Source: an uncultured Bacilli bacterium
GTDB taxonomy: Bacteria > Bacillota_I > Bacilli_A > RF39 > UBA660
DNA: 64,000 nucleotides
Direction of reading: 5' to 3'
NCBI GenBank assembly: GCA_948999435.1
Contig: CARJCM010000001.1
Location: forward strand, 1-64,000
Positions within the stretch are counted from its first letter, which is position 1. Each line of letters begins with the position of its first letter. Shown piece after piece: positions 38,626 to 48,600 of the stretch. A model generated the notes under the pieces. It did no database searches. It was not told the origin of the DNA and saw only the letters and a program-made list of their open reading frames with translations. A program made the translations under genes and the position numbers.

Positions 38626-40446
38626 TTATTCAACAGTAACAGATTTAGCCAAATTTCTTGGTTTATCAACATCAAGATTTTTTTCTTTAGCAATATAATA
38701 AGCGATTAACTGAAGAGGAACTATAGCAAGCATAGGCATTAATAAATAATTAGTGTTAGGAATATTAATGATATTCATATCTTTATTTTCGCAATTACAA
38801 TCGGTAATTAAAATAACTTTAGCTCCTCTAGTAATAACTTCTTGCAAGTTACTAATTGTTTTTTCTAATATTTTTTTATTTGTAACAATACCCATAACTG
38901 AAGTACCATCTTCAATTAAAGCAATAGGGCCATGTTTTAATTCTCCTGCAGGATAAGCTTCGCTATGGATATAAGCTATTTCTTTTAATTTTAAAGAACC
39001 TTCCATCGCTGTAGTATAATCATTACCGCGTCCGATGTAGAAACAATTTTTTACATTATGAATATTTTTAGCTATTTTTTTGTAGTTTTCATTATTTTTA
39101 AGAATAACATCAATTTTTTCAGGAATATCAAGTAATTCTCTTTTTAATTTTTCTAAATATGTATTATCTTTAACCTGAAGAATCTCAGCGAAATAAATAG
39201 CCAAAGCTGAAATAATTGATATTTGAGAAACATAAGCTTTGGTACTAGCAACAGCTATTTCAGGACCAGCATGAGTATAAATAGTATAATCTGCTTCACG
39301 AGTTATCGAAGAACCAATAACATTAGAAATAGCAATAGTTTTAGCACCACTTTTTTTAGCAAGTTTTAAAGCTGCTATAGTATCTGCAGTTTCACCAGAT
39401 TGACTAATAAAGATACATAATGTATTTTTATCAATTACTGGATTATTATATCTAAATTCACTTGCCACATCTACAATTGTAACAATGTTAGTTAATTCTT
39501 CTATAATAGTTTTGCCAACTCTCCCAGCATGCATAGCTGTTCCGCAAGCTACAATATAAATTTTATTAACATTTTTTAAATAATTCTTATCGATATTTAA
39601 ATCTAAGAAATTACATTTATCTTCCAATATAATTCTACCAGCTAAAGTTTCGTTTATGGCACGAGGCTGTTCAAAAATTTCTTTAAGCATAAAGTCTTCA
39701 TAACCATTTTTATCCGCGGCATTTTTATCCCAATCAATTACTTTTTTAGGAATACTAATTTCTTTTAAGGCATTATCATAAAAGAAAAAGTTATTATCTG
39801 TAACATAAGCCAAATCGCCATCATTTAAAAAATAAAAATTTTTAGTATATTCAAGTACAGCAGGAATATCAGACGCAATAAAGTTTTCGCCTTCACCTTC
39901 GCCAATAACTAGAGGACTATTCATTTTAGCAACATAAATGCCTTCAAATAAAGGCGATAAAACAAGTATAGCATAACTTCCTTGTAAATCTTTGATAGTT
40001 CTATTAAAAGCTTGCAAAAAATCTTTTTCTTTTTCATAATAATAATGAATTAGATTAGGAATAACCTCAGTATCTGTTTCGCTTTTAAATTTATAACCAT
40101 TTTTAGATAAAAACTCTTTTAATTCTAAATAATTTTCAATAATTCCATTATGAACTACTGCAAATGTATTACTATTATCTAAATGAGGATGAGCATTATC
40201 ACTACTAGGAACACCATGAGTAGCCCAACGGGTATGAGCAATACCAATAGAGCTATTACTAGACTTTAAAAATGAATTATCATCCAAGTTTTTAACTCTG
40301 CCTTTTTCTTTAGATATTTTTAATTCTCCACTATCAAATAAAGCGATACCAGCTGAATCATAACCCCTATATTCTAAAGCTTTAAGTCCATTAATTAAAA
40401 TGGGATAAGCTTTTTGTTTACCAATATAACCAACAATTCCACACAT
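38626..40446 (-). CDS. glmS: Glutamine--fructose-6-phosphate aminotransferase (isomerizing)
   Basis: 606 aa, full length. CGIVGYIG with catalytic Cys2, then RGYDSAGIAL and HTRWATHG of the glutaminase domain; two SIS domains (CGTAMHAGRVG, SQSGETADT, YPAGELKHGPIAL) and the C-terminal DKPRNLAKSVTVE. It makes glucosamine-6-P for peptidoglycan and the surface polymers. No glmS ribozyme is visible: only ~25 nt separate the promoter -10 from the start codon. Confidence 0.98.
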   Translation of the reverse strand: MCGIVGYIGKQKAYPILINGLKALEYRGYDSAGIALFDSGELKISKEKGRVKNLDDNSFLKSSNSSIGIAHTRWATHGVPSSDNAHPHLDNSNTFAVVHNGIIENYLELKEFLSKNGYKFKSETDTEVIPNLIHYYYEKEKDFLQAFNRTIKDLQGSYAILVLSPLFEGIYVAKMNSPLVIGEGEGENFIASDIPAVLEYTKNFYFLNDGDLAYVTDNNFFFYDNALKEISIPKKVIDWDKNAADKNGYEDFMLKEIFEQPRAINETLAGRIILEDKCNFLDLNIDKNYLKNVNKIYIVACGTAMHAGRVGKTIIEELTNIVTIVDVASEFRYNNPVIDKNTLCIFISQSGETADTIAALKLAKKSGAKTIAISNVIGSSITREADYTIYTHAGPEIAVASTKAYVSQISIISALAIYFAEILQVKDNTYLEKLKRELLDIPEKIDVILKNNENYKKIAKNIHNVKNCFYIGRGNDYTTAMEGSLKLKEIAYIHSEAYPAGELKHGPIALIEDGTSVMGIVTNKKILEKTISNLQEVITRGAKVILITDCNCENKDMNIINIPNTNYLLMPMLAIVPLQLIAYYIAKEKNLDVDKPRNLAKSVTVE

Positions 40447-40472
40447 TGATTACTTCACCTACCTTTAAAAAA

Positions 40473-40501
40473 ATAGTACTACAAACACTATAATATGTCA
40501 A
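40473..40501 (-). promoter_or_regulatory. glmS promoter
   Basis: On the minus strand: consensus TTGACA, 17-bp spacer, TACTAT, then AAAGGTAGGTGA before ATG. Confidence 0.8.
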
Positions 40502-40555
40502 TTTAGATTTAAAAATCACCTAGGGTATGATAAAATAAATATAAGGTGATAGTTC

Positions 40556-40936
40556 ATGAAAACGATAGTAATATGTGGGAGTATGAAATTCAAAGACAAG
40601 ATTCTAGAAATAAGTGACAAATTAGAAAACTTAGGATTTAAAACAGAATTGCCAAAAGAATGTATGGAAGGTCTACCTAAAGAAATAGCGTCTAGGTCAC
40701 ATTTTAATCGTATCCAAAATGAAGATACAGATGCTATTCTAGTAGTAAATTGTGATAAAGGTAAATTAAAAAATTATATTGGACCAAATTCATTCGCTGA
40801 AATAACATTTGCCTTTTATTTTAATAAGAAAATATTTTTATTACAAGATATATATGAACCATATAAAGATGAGTTATTAGGGTGGAATGCCATACCATTA
40901 AACGAGGCATTAGAAAGTATAAAGAGGTTTCTATGA
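40556..40936 (+). CDS. Nucleoside 2-deoxyribosyltransferase-like protein
   Basis: 126 aa. MKTIVICGSMKFKDKILEIS (nucleotide-binding start), then NCDKGKLKNYIGPNSFAEITFAF with the GxxSxxEI pattern of this superfamily. Substrate unknown; many relatives are uncharacterised. AAGGTGA ribosome site. Its stop overlaps the murT start (ATGA), placing it in the peptidoglycan operon. Confidence 0.65.
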   Translation: MKTIVICGSMKFKDKILEISDKLENLGFKTELPKECMEGLPKEIASRSHFNRIQNEDTDAILVVNCDKGKLKNYIGPNSFAEITFAFYFNKKIFLLQDIYEPYKDELLGWNAIPLNEALESIKRFL

Positions 40937-42252
40937 AATTTTTAGCCATATTAACAGGAAAATTAATTATAATCGCAGGAAATATAATGAAACGTGGGTC
41001 TTCACTTCCAGGAAAGATAGCTTTGAAAATAGATAAAAATCTTTTAAGCAAATTAAAATATCCTGATATAAGAATTGCAGTTACTGGTTCTTCAGGCAAG
41101 GGAAGTACATCTAGTTTAATTGCCAAAGTATTAAAAGATAATGGATATAAAGTTAGCTATAATGATATGGGTTCTAACTTGACATGGGGGTGTACTACCA
41201 GTTTTTTACGCAAAAGTAGTTTAACAGGCAAGATTAAAGCTGATGTTCTTATTATTGAAATAGATGAAAGAGATACAAAAGAAATGTTTCCAAATTTACA
41301 TCCAACGCATATAGTTATAACGAATTTAACCAAAGACCAACCACCACGTCAACATCATGTCGATAATGTATATAAAGATATTTTAAAGGGAATAACTCCA
41401 AATTCTAAAATAGTAACCAATATAGATGAACCATATTTAAGAAGCTTTGAGCGTGATACTAAAAATGAGATGATATATTTTAGTTTAGAAAAAAACAAAT
41501 ATAGTTACAAGAACCAAATATTTGAAAACTTAAATACATATTATTGTCCTTATTGTAAAGGAAAGTTAGAATATGAATATTATAATTTTGAAACTTTAGG
41601 CAAATATAATTGTACGAAATGTGATTTTAGAAATAAAAATGCTAAAGTTATAGGAAGTAATTTAGATTTAGAAAACGAGACACTTGAGATAAATACCAAT
41701 AAATTAAACATAGGTGGTAACTTTTTATATCACGCATACAACACTCTTGCTAGTTTTACAGCATTAAAAAATGTAGGGTTAGAAGAAGATAAAATAATAA
41801 AGTCCATCAATAAATTTAATGATTATAGTACATATAGTTATGAAAAAAATGATAAAGTATACTTTCCTATGTCATGTAAGGCTGAGAATGCTACTACATA
41901 TAATGGAGCAATCTTTAAAACAATAATGAATAAAGAAAAGAAAGATATAATTATCGGCTGGAAAGAAATATCACGTCGCTATGCTCATTTTGATGTTTCC
42001 TGGTTATATGATATAGAGTTTGAATTATTAAATAATGAATCTTTAAATAAAGTATATGCAGTAGGAATTGATGCTGAGAATATTAAGAAGCGACTAATCT
42101 TAGCAGGCATACCAGAAGAAAAAATTATTATGGCTGAATCTATACCAGAAATTAAAGATATGGTTAATAAAGATGAAGTAAAATATGTATATGGTATCTT
42201 AAACTTTGATTATATTGACCCATTTAATGAAGCATTTAAGGAGGAGCTATGA
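40933..42252 (+). CDS. murT: Lipid II isoglutaminyl synthase, Mur-ligase subunit MurT
   Basis: About 439 aa. ATP site AVTGSSGKGSTSSLIAKVL, IEIDERDTKEMF, a Cys4 zinc ribbon (YCPYCKGKLEY...CTKCDF) typical of MurT, and the C-terminal Mur ligase domain. With GatD it amidates D-Glu of lipid II to D-isoglutamine, making ATP-activated lipid II. ATG 40933 overlaps the previous stop; GAGG lies just upstream. gatD follows with a 4-nt overlap. Confidence 0.93.
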   Translation: MKFLAILTGKLIIIAGNIMKRGSSLPGKIALKIDKNLLSKLKYPDIRIAVTGSSGKGSTSSLIAKVLKDNGYKVSYNDMGSNLTWGCTTSFLRKSSLTGKIKADVLIIEIDERDTKEMFPNLHPTHIVITNLTKDQPPRQHHVDNVYKDILKGITPNSKIVTNIDEPYLRSFERDTKNEMIYFSLEKNKYSYKNQIFENLNTYYCPYCKGKLEYEYYNFETLGKYNCTKCDFRNKNAKVIGSNLDLENETLEINTNKLNIGGNFLYHAYNTLASFTALKNVGLEEDKIIKSINKFNDYSTYSYEKNDKVYFPMSCKAENATTYNGAIFKTIMNKEKKDIIIGWKEISRRYAHFDVSWLYDIEFELLNNESLNKVYAVGIDAENIKKRLILAGIPEEKIIMAESIPEIKDMVNKDEVKYVYGILNFDYIDPFNEAFKEEL

Positions 42253-42851
42253 AAATAAAAATAGGACACTTATATCCATACGAACTAACTTTATATGGTG
42301 AAAATGGCAATTTAAAAGCTTTAAAATATGCTTTAGAACAAAAAGATATCGAAGTAGAAATAACAAGTATAAATAAAGAAGATAACTTTGATATCAAAGC
42401 CTATGATTTTGTATATATAGGAAGTGGTAGACCTGAATTTTTAGAAGAAATAAAAGAGAGATTAGAGCCGTATAAAAAAGATATTAAGGATTATATTAAT
42501 AAAGACAAGGTATTACTAGCAACTGGTAACAGTATTGCTATATTAGAATTATTAAGGTTATATGAAATTGAATATTATGATAAAAGAAAAGTATCAGATA
42601 TTGAAGGAACAACATCATTATGTAATGGTAAAATTTATGGTTTTCAAAATACTGAATATCTAATAAAGACTACTAAAAATATCTTATTTAGTTTAGAAAA
42701 GGGATACGGTAACAATGAAACTTGTATGGAAGGCTATAAGAAAAATAACTTTTATGCAACTTCGATAATTGGTCCCATACTAGCTAGAAATGATAATTTA
42801 ACAAGTTATTTAGTAGATACATTAATAAAAAATAAAAAAGAAGAAGAATAG
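42249..42851 (+). CDS. gatD: GatD-like glutaminase subunit lacking catalytic Cys and His
   Basis: 200 aa (characterised GatD ~243). It keeps family landmarks: LYPYELTLYGENGNLKAL, VYIGSGRPEF, GYGNNET and the C-terminal GPIL. The nucleophile motif ICGGYQ of GatD is here ATGNSIAI (G93-N94-S95, no Cys), and LHGPIL is IIGPIL (His replaced by Ile174). The glutaminase should therefore be dead. The protein may only support MurT, which could use free ammonia, or amidation may be lost. No frameshift or stop suggests decay. Overlaps murT. Confidence 0.85.
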   Translation: MKIKIGHLYPYELTLYGENGNLKALKYALEQKDIEVEITSINKEDNFDIKAYDFVYIGSGRPEFLEEIKERLEPYKKDIKDYINKDKVLLATGNSIAILELLRLYEIEYYDKRKVSDIEGTTSLCNGKIYGFQNTEYLIKTTKNILFSLEKGYGNNETCMEGYKKNNFYATSIIGPILARNDNLTSYLVDTLIKNKKEEE

Positions 42852-42880
42852 ACAAAAAGAAGCAAAGAAGGTAGTTTAAG

Positions 42881-43960
42881 ATGAAAGAAAAGAAAATAGA
42901 CATCCAAGAAGAATATGAAACATTTATCCAAAACGATGAAATGTGTGATTTTGAACAAAGTTTAGCTTGGAACAAAATAAAGACATATTGGACTAATGAA
43001 CAAATAATCATTAAAAGAGATAAAGACATAAAATTAACTATTAACGTATTAATTAGAAAAATGCCTATATTTGGTAATATAATGTATGTACCAAGAGGAC
43101 CTATAGGAGACATACATAGTGAAGAATTACTAGAAGAATTAACTACTAAGTTAAAAGAGTTAGCTAAGAAAGTAAAAGCATTTGTAGTTTTAATGGAACC
43201 AGATATAAGAGTAGATGATGAAGAATTTAAAACCATCGCTAAAAAATTAGGATATAAAATAAAAAGTAATAGTAAAAGTTTTAGAGATGAGATACAAGCA
43301 AGACACAATTTAAGATTAAATTTAAAAAATCGAACTGAAGAAGAAGTATTTGAAAGTTTTGCTTCTAAGACCAGATATAATATCCGTTTATCAATGAAAA
43401 AAGGCGTAGAAATAAAAGAATTAGGCAAAGATGGAATTGAAGAATTTTATGAATTATTAAAAACAACAGGTAATAGAGATGGATTTATAATAAGACCAAT
43501 TGAATATTACAAAGATTTATTTAATTATTTTGATGGCTTAACAATATTAATCGCCTATTATGAATCTACACCAATCGCTGGAATAATGCCGCTTACATAT
43601 GGTAATAAAACATGGTATTTATATGGAGCAAGTAGTAATATGCATCGTAATGTGATGTCAACATATTTATTACAATGGGAAGCTATAAAAATAGCGATGA
43701 AAAAGAATTCTATTCTATATGATTTTAAAGGATTCTCATTTAAAGATGGTAAACCAGATGGCTTATATAGATTTAAAAGTGGCTTTGGTACTGAGTTGGT
43801 TGAACTTATAGGAGAAGTTAATTTAGAGATTAAACCATTAAAATATCGTTTATTTAAAACTAGTAAAAAATTATATACAACACTTAGAGGTTTAAAGCAT
43901 ACTCATAAAGTAAAAAAAGAAGAACAAAAGGAAAAAATTTTACAAAAAGAAGAAAAATAA
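42881..43960 (+). CDS. FemAB-family peptidoglycan interpeptide bridge aminoacyltransferase
   Basis: 359 aa. Two GNAT-like halves: MYVPRGPIGD, LMEPDIR, then KTRYNIRLSMKKGVEI and YEFKGF-like YDFKGFSFKDG...LYRFKSGFG at the end, as in FemX/FemAB. It transfers an amino acid from aminoacyl-tRNA to the lysine of lipid II. AAGGTAG ribosome site; 29 nt after gatD, so likely the same operon. Confidence 0.9.
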   Translation: MKEKKIDIQEEYETFIQNDEMCDFEQSLAWNKIKTYWTNEQIIIKRDKDIKLTINVLIRKMPIFGNIMYVPRGPIGDIHSEELLEELTTKLKELAKKVKAFVVLMEPDIRVDDEEFKTIAKKLGYKIKSNSKSFRDEIQARHNLRLNLKNRTEEEVFESFASKTRYNIRLSMKKGVEIKELGKDGIEEFYELLKTTGNRDGFIIRPIEYYKDLFNYFDGLTILIAYYESTPIAGIMPLTYGNKTWYLYGASSNMHRNVMSTYLLQWEAIKIAMKKNSILYDFKGFSFKDGKPDGLYRFKSGFGTELVELIGEVNLEIKPLKYRLFKTSKKLYTTLRGLKHTHKVKKEEQKEKILQKEEK

Positions 43961-44064
43961 GCATAACATATAATTGTAATATAACATTATAAAGACTAAG
44001 AAAATAGACAATAGCAAAGTCATTAAAAATGCCACTTAATATAATATATTAGGAGGTGTTTTTT

Positions 44065-45252
44065 ATTAAAAGAATAAGTCTAATAATTATATCTATATTA
44101 ACATTTTTAAGCTTTTCTTCAAAAGTAAAAGCAATTGAAGGAATAGATGTCAGTGAATTCCAAGGTAATATTAACTTTAAAGAAGTAAAAGACTATGGAA
44201 TAGAAATAGTATATATAAGAAGTAGTGCTAGTCATTCTTACATTGATGCTAAATTTGAAGAAAACTACCAAAAAGCCAAAGAAAACAATTTAAAAATAGG
44301 CTTTTATCATTATGTAACGGCAAGAAATATAGAAGAGGCTCAAGAACAAGCGAGATTTTTTGCAACAGTTATCAAAGGAAAAGAAGCAGATTGTCGATTA
44401 GCAATGGATTTTGAAACCTTTAGAGGTTTAACAAAAGAAGAAATAAATAGTATAGCAAAGTCATTTTTAGAAGAATTAAAAAGACTAACCGAAAAAGATT
44501 TAGTAATATATAGTGATGCTTATAATGCCAAATATACATTTGAAGAGTCATTATTTGAAGAATATCCATTATGGCTAGCCGAATATGGAGTTAAGGAACC
44601 TGAAGCAAAAAACTTTATTGGTTGGCAATATACAGATAAGGGGATTATTCCAGGTATTAAGGGTTATGTAGATAGAGATATTTTTAAAAATGAAATTTAT
44701 TTAGAGAATAGTAGTGCTATAAAAGAGCCAGAATTAAAACCAGAAGAAAAGAAAAAAACAATATATTATCGGGTTAAATTTGGTGATACATTATATCATA
44801 TAGCTAAAGAATATAATATAACAATTAATGATTTAATAGTAGAAAATAATATAAAAAATCCTAATTTAATATTTCCAAATGAAGTATTAAAGATAAATAC
44901 TGATATTGAAAAACAAGTTATAAAAAGTGGAAATAATGACAATTACATTGTAAAAATAGGAGACACATTAACAAGAATAGCAAATATTTTTCATGTAACA
45001 ATAAGCAATTTAGTTAGTTGGAATGATATAAAAAATCCCAATTTGATATATCCAAATGAAAGATTAGAAATAAAACCTACCAATAATAATCATTTAATAA
45101 AATATGTAGTAAAAAAAGGTGATACATTATCATTAATAGCAAGCTACTATCGCACATCAGTATTTGAATTAGTATTAATAAATAAAATAAAAGATAAGAA
45201 TCAAATCAAAGTAGGAGAAGTATTATATATTCCAGAAACATATTTATATTAA
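44065..45252 (+). CDS. GH25 lysozyme with three C-terminal LysM repeats, exported
   Basis: About 395 aa. Signal peptide with one hydrophobic segment. GH25 domain: GIDVSEFQGNINF (catalytic-site Asp), DFETFRG and WLAEYGV...WQYTDKG. Then three LysM repeats (YRVKFGDTLYHIA, YIVKIGDTLTRIA, YVVKKGDTLSLIA). It cuts peptidoglycan at MurNAc-GlcNAc. A perfect AGGAGGTG lies at 44051-44058; the GTG in it (44056) is too close to serve, and the in-frame codon 8 nt away is ATT at 44065, so an AUU start is likely. Confidence 0.9.
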   Translation: MKRISLIIISILTFLSFSSKVKAIEGIDVSEFQGNINFKEVKDYGIEIVYIRSSASHSYIDAKFEENYQKAKENNLKIGFYHYVTARNIEEAQEQARFFATVIKGKEADCRLAMDFETFRGLTKEEINSIAKSFLEELKRLTEKDLVIYSDAYNAKYTFEESLFEEYPLWLAEYGVKEPEAKNFIGWQYTDKGIIPGIKGYVDRDIFKNEIYLENSSAIKEPELKPEEKKKTIYYRVKFGDTLYHIAKEYNITINDLIVENNIKNPNLIFPNEVLKINTDIEKQVIKSGNNDNYIVKIGDTLTRIANIFHVTISNLVSWNDIKNPNLIYPNERLEIKPTNNNHLIKYVVKKGDTLSLIASYYRTSVFELVLINKIKDKNQIKVGEVLYIPETYLY

Positions 45253-45258
45253 AATTAA

Positions 45259-45296
45259 AAAACTAGCAATCTAAATTATTTGCTAGCTTTCTTTTT
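45259..45296. terminator. Bidirectional terminator between the lysozyme gene and a small minus-strand gene
   Basis: CTAGCAA/TTGCTAG stem with 10-nt loop; T-rich after it on + and T6 on -. Confidence 0.75.
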
Positions 45297-45410
45297 ATCT
45301 AAATTTTTGTTAATAAATCTTACTTTAACGCCTTTAACTTTACCAAATTGTTTTTTTACTCCATCTGGTAAATTCTTTTTTATAGTTTTCAAAAACTCCA
45401 CCTCACTCAT
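45276..45410 (-). CDS. Small basic protein, 44 aa (or 38 aa)
   Basis: Product reads MSEVEFLKTIKKNLPDGVKK then QFGKVKGVKVRFINKNLDKK, ending ASK: very basic, no membrane segment, family not recognised. Two starts are possible: ATG 45410 directly after AAGGGG, or TTG 45392 five bases after GAGGTGG; the TATAAT at about 45419-45424 favours the latter. It has a good terminator. Its size and charge suggest a nucleic-acid- or ribosome-binding protein, but this is inference. Confidence 0.55.
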   Translation of the reverse strand: MSEVEFLKTIKKNLPDGVKKQFGKVKGVKVRFINKNLDKKKASK

Positions 45411-45542
45411 CCCCTTAATTATAGCACTAATTAATAAAAAAATACATAAAAAGTCGAAAAAAGAAGCTAAAAAATAAAATTAACAATTAAGAAATTAAAA
45501 TAATAAAAAATATTTATAAACTTTTAACCATTCTAAAAGATA

Positions 45543-45571
45543 TTGTCAAGACCAAAAACCCATGATAAAAT
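45543..45571 (+). promoter_or_regulatory. Promoter of the giant surface protein gene
   Basis: TTGTCA, 17-bp spacer, TAAAAT; 51 nt before ATG 45623. Confidence 0.7.
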
Positions 45572-45622
45572 ATATATAAATAATAGATAATGATAATCTA
45601 TATTAGTGAGAGGAAGAGTGTA

Positions 45623-48600
45623 ATGGATATTAATAAGATTTTGAGTTTTAGTAAAATTCTAAAATCGAGAATTTTTTATGTAATGTGTGGGGTAATATTT
45701 TTAATAGGAATACTGATATATTTTAGTCATCCTACAAGGAGTTATGCCCTACCAGAGACAGTATTAGTTGATAGAGGCAATGTCTCTGAACAAGTTTTAT
45801 ACTTATCGGATATAACTTATAATAAAGCACAGGTAGGTTGGGGAACAGTATCTCTTGATAAAACCCAATCAAATACACCATTAATATTAAAGTTAAATGG
45901 TTATTCCACAACGTTTAAAAAAGGAATATGGGCTCATGCCACCTCAACTGTAGAATATGATATTAGTGAATATAAAGATTATGCATATTTTACGACATAT
46001 TATGGTTTAAATACTACTGCTGGTAATACTGGTAATGGTGTCAAATTTTATATTTATACTTCTGTAGATGGTAAAGAATGGACATTACAAACTGAAGAAA
46101 ATCCTGATGCTAAAAAAGGTGTAAGCAATGCTTCTTATGCTAAGATAGACATTAGAGGAGTAAATTATATAAGATTATATGCTCATGATAATGGTTCTAA
46201 TGCTTCAGACCATGCTGTATGGGGAGATAGTAAATTAATCAAAGAAGGTTATAGTGATGATATAACTATACCAGTAAGCGAATTTGATAAAGCAATAAAA
46301 GCTAATTATACATCAGGAGCAATAGAAGATAATTTAAAACTTACATTATTACAAAGAAACTTTATTGATAGAGTAGGACAATTTCAATTAAGAACTTTTG
46401 TAGATGCAGACCCTAGAAATATGGAAACATTAAAATGGTTCATATATAATGAAGAGGCTTTAAGATTATGGACAGTCGGTGGAAACCCTAATGGTACATA
46501 TGCTAATTCATTACAAGTACTTAGTAATTTATATCATGCGCACAAAGAAGACTTAGAAAATGAAGGTGTAACAGCCAATGGTACTAAATATAAAGATTTA
46601 TATTTAAGAATGATGTTATCTTTATCATTAACTCATTCTTCAAATGTATGTTTATGGATAAATGGAAGTCAATGTTCCAATGCTGTAACTCGATATGAAA
46701 TATATAAAGATATGCATTTAAACAATAAGTTAATGTCAAATTCAATGTTTGAAAGTTATACTGTTGAAGAAATGCGTTGGTTAATGCATAACAACATAGA
46801 TGATGAAGAAATCAAATGGTTAAGAGATTACTCAGCCAAAAGATATCCCAATACAACAGATAGATTTAATCCATATAAATATATAACTTATACCTTTGGA
46901 TATAGTTATTACAGACCACAATATTATAGTCAAGAAAACTATGCTAAATGGGACCAAAAATACAATTTATCAGATTACAATATAACATATAAATCAGGCA
47001 ATCCAAAGTTATGGATAGTATTTGAAGAAGGAGCTGTTTGTGGTGGACTTTCAAAAACAGCAGCCAATTTATATGGTGTATGGGGTGTGCCTGCGAGTGT
47101 TGTAGGTCAACCTGCTCATGCAGCTTATATATATTATTATAATGTTGGTGGCAAAGGAGCTTGGCAATTAGCATACAATGTCGCAGAAACTGCATGGGCT
47201 AATACCCAAGGATATTCAAGAATGCCTAATGACTGGGGAAATCTCAGTAGTGGAATTGTAACAAATACAGGTACAATAAAATCAGCTTCATATTTCTTCT
47301 TATCACAAGAAGCTCAAAATGAATATGACAAATATGAAAAAGCAGAATTAATAATGATGCTTGAAAGAGTATATAAAGATGATAGTAAGAAGTTAGAAAG
47401 AATATATCGTGATACTTTAAAAGAAGAAATTATAAACTGGGATGCATGGTTAGGGTTAGTAAATTTATATATAAAAGATGGAACTAAAACTGAGGAAGAG
47501 TTAATCAGTTTAGCGGAAGAAATAAGTGCAGTTTATACATATAATCCGCTTCCTATGTATGATTTAACTCGTAGAATCGGACTTAAGATTACATCACCAG
47601 AGTATAAAAGTAAATTAATGCTTTTACAAAATAAAACTTTACGACAAGCTACAAAAGCAACTGGAGCAAATACATTACAATATAAAGAAGTACCAGTTGT
47701 AGCTCAAGCTTTATTAGGTGAGATAAATTCTGATATAGCAACATTCTCATTTAGTGGATCATCAGCTAATAAAATTACATTATCAAAACAATTACAAAGT
47801 TCACAAGTTAATTGGAGTTATAGTTTAGATGGAGGTAATACATGGAAAGATGTATATGAACACTCAGTAGAACTAACTCCAGAGGAAGTAGCAAGTATAA
47901 CAGTAAATAATGATATTAAAGTTCATATTTCAGGTTTACCAATGACTGATGCTAATATTTATACCATAGATATTACTAAAAGGTCATTCCCAACTGGTTT
48001 AATTTCTATCAATGATGAAGAAGATAGAATGATTGGTGTAACTGATGAAATGGAATGGACGCTAAATCCAGCAGATGGATGGAATTCATTTGCTAATACA
48101 AATCCAATATTTAGTGGCAATAAAAGAGTTTATGTAAGAGTAATAGCAAAAGGAACACAAATAGCAAGTGACCCTGTATATTACACATTTAAAGAAAACA
48201 ACACTAATGATGAAAAATGGTATATTCAATCTAAATATTTAAGCATTCATGAAGTAAATGCTACTCAAACAGGAAAAGTAGAAAACATGTTAGACGGTAA
48301 TGTAAATACTTCTTGGCAATCTAAACATGGAATAATGCCAGCATATGTTACAATAAAATTAGACCAACCAAGATACATCTCAGGTCTAGATTATATTCCA
48401 GATAAAAATGCTAAGTATATTACTTTTGTTCCATATGGTCGTGCTAGAAATGTTAAAATTTATGTTAGTATGGATAATCAAAATTGGGAACTAGCTGCCA
48501 CAAAGAATAATTTAGGAGATAATGATAATCTAAAACATATAGAATTCCCAGTCGCTAAAAAAGCTTTATATGTAAAATTCGAATGCCAAAGTGCTTATGA

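Noticed and set aside
40447..40556. Possible glmS ribozyme upstream of glmS.
   Set aside because: A consensus promoter with its -10 only about 25 nt from the start codon leaves no room, and no ribozyme core sequence is visible.
42784..43428. 214-aa minus-strand open frame opposite the FemAB-family gene.
   Set aside because: Shadow of a well-supported gene; composition (Ser/Leu/Phe-rich) is that of a reverse-complement frame and it has no ribosome site.
44051..44063. GGAGGTGTTTTTT of the lysozyme leader also occurs in an array A spacer.
   Set aside because: Only 13 low-complexity bases match; no extended protospacer.
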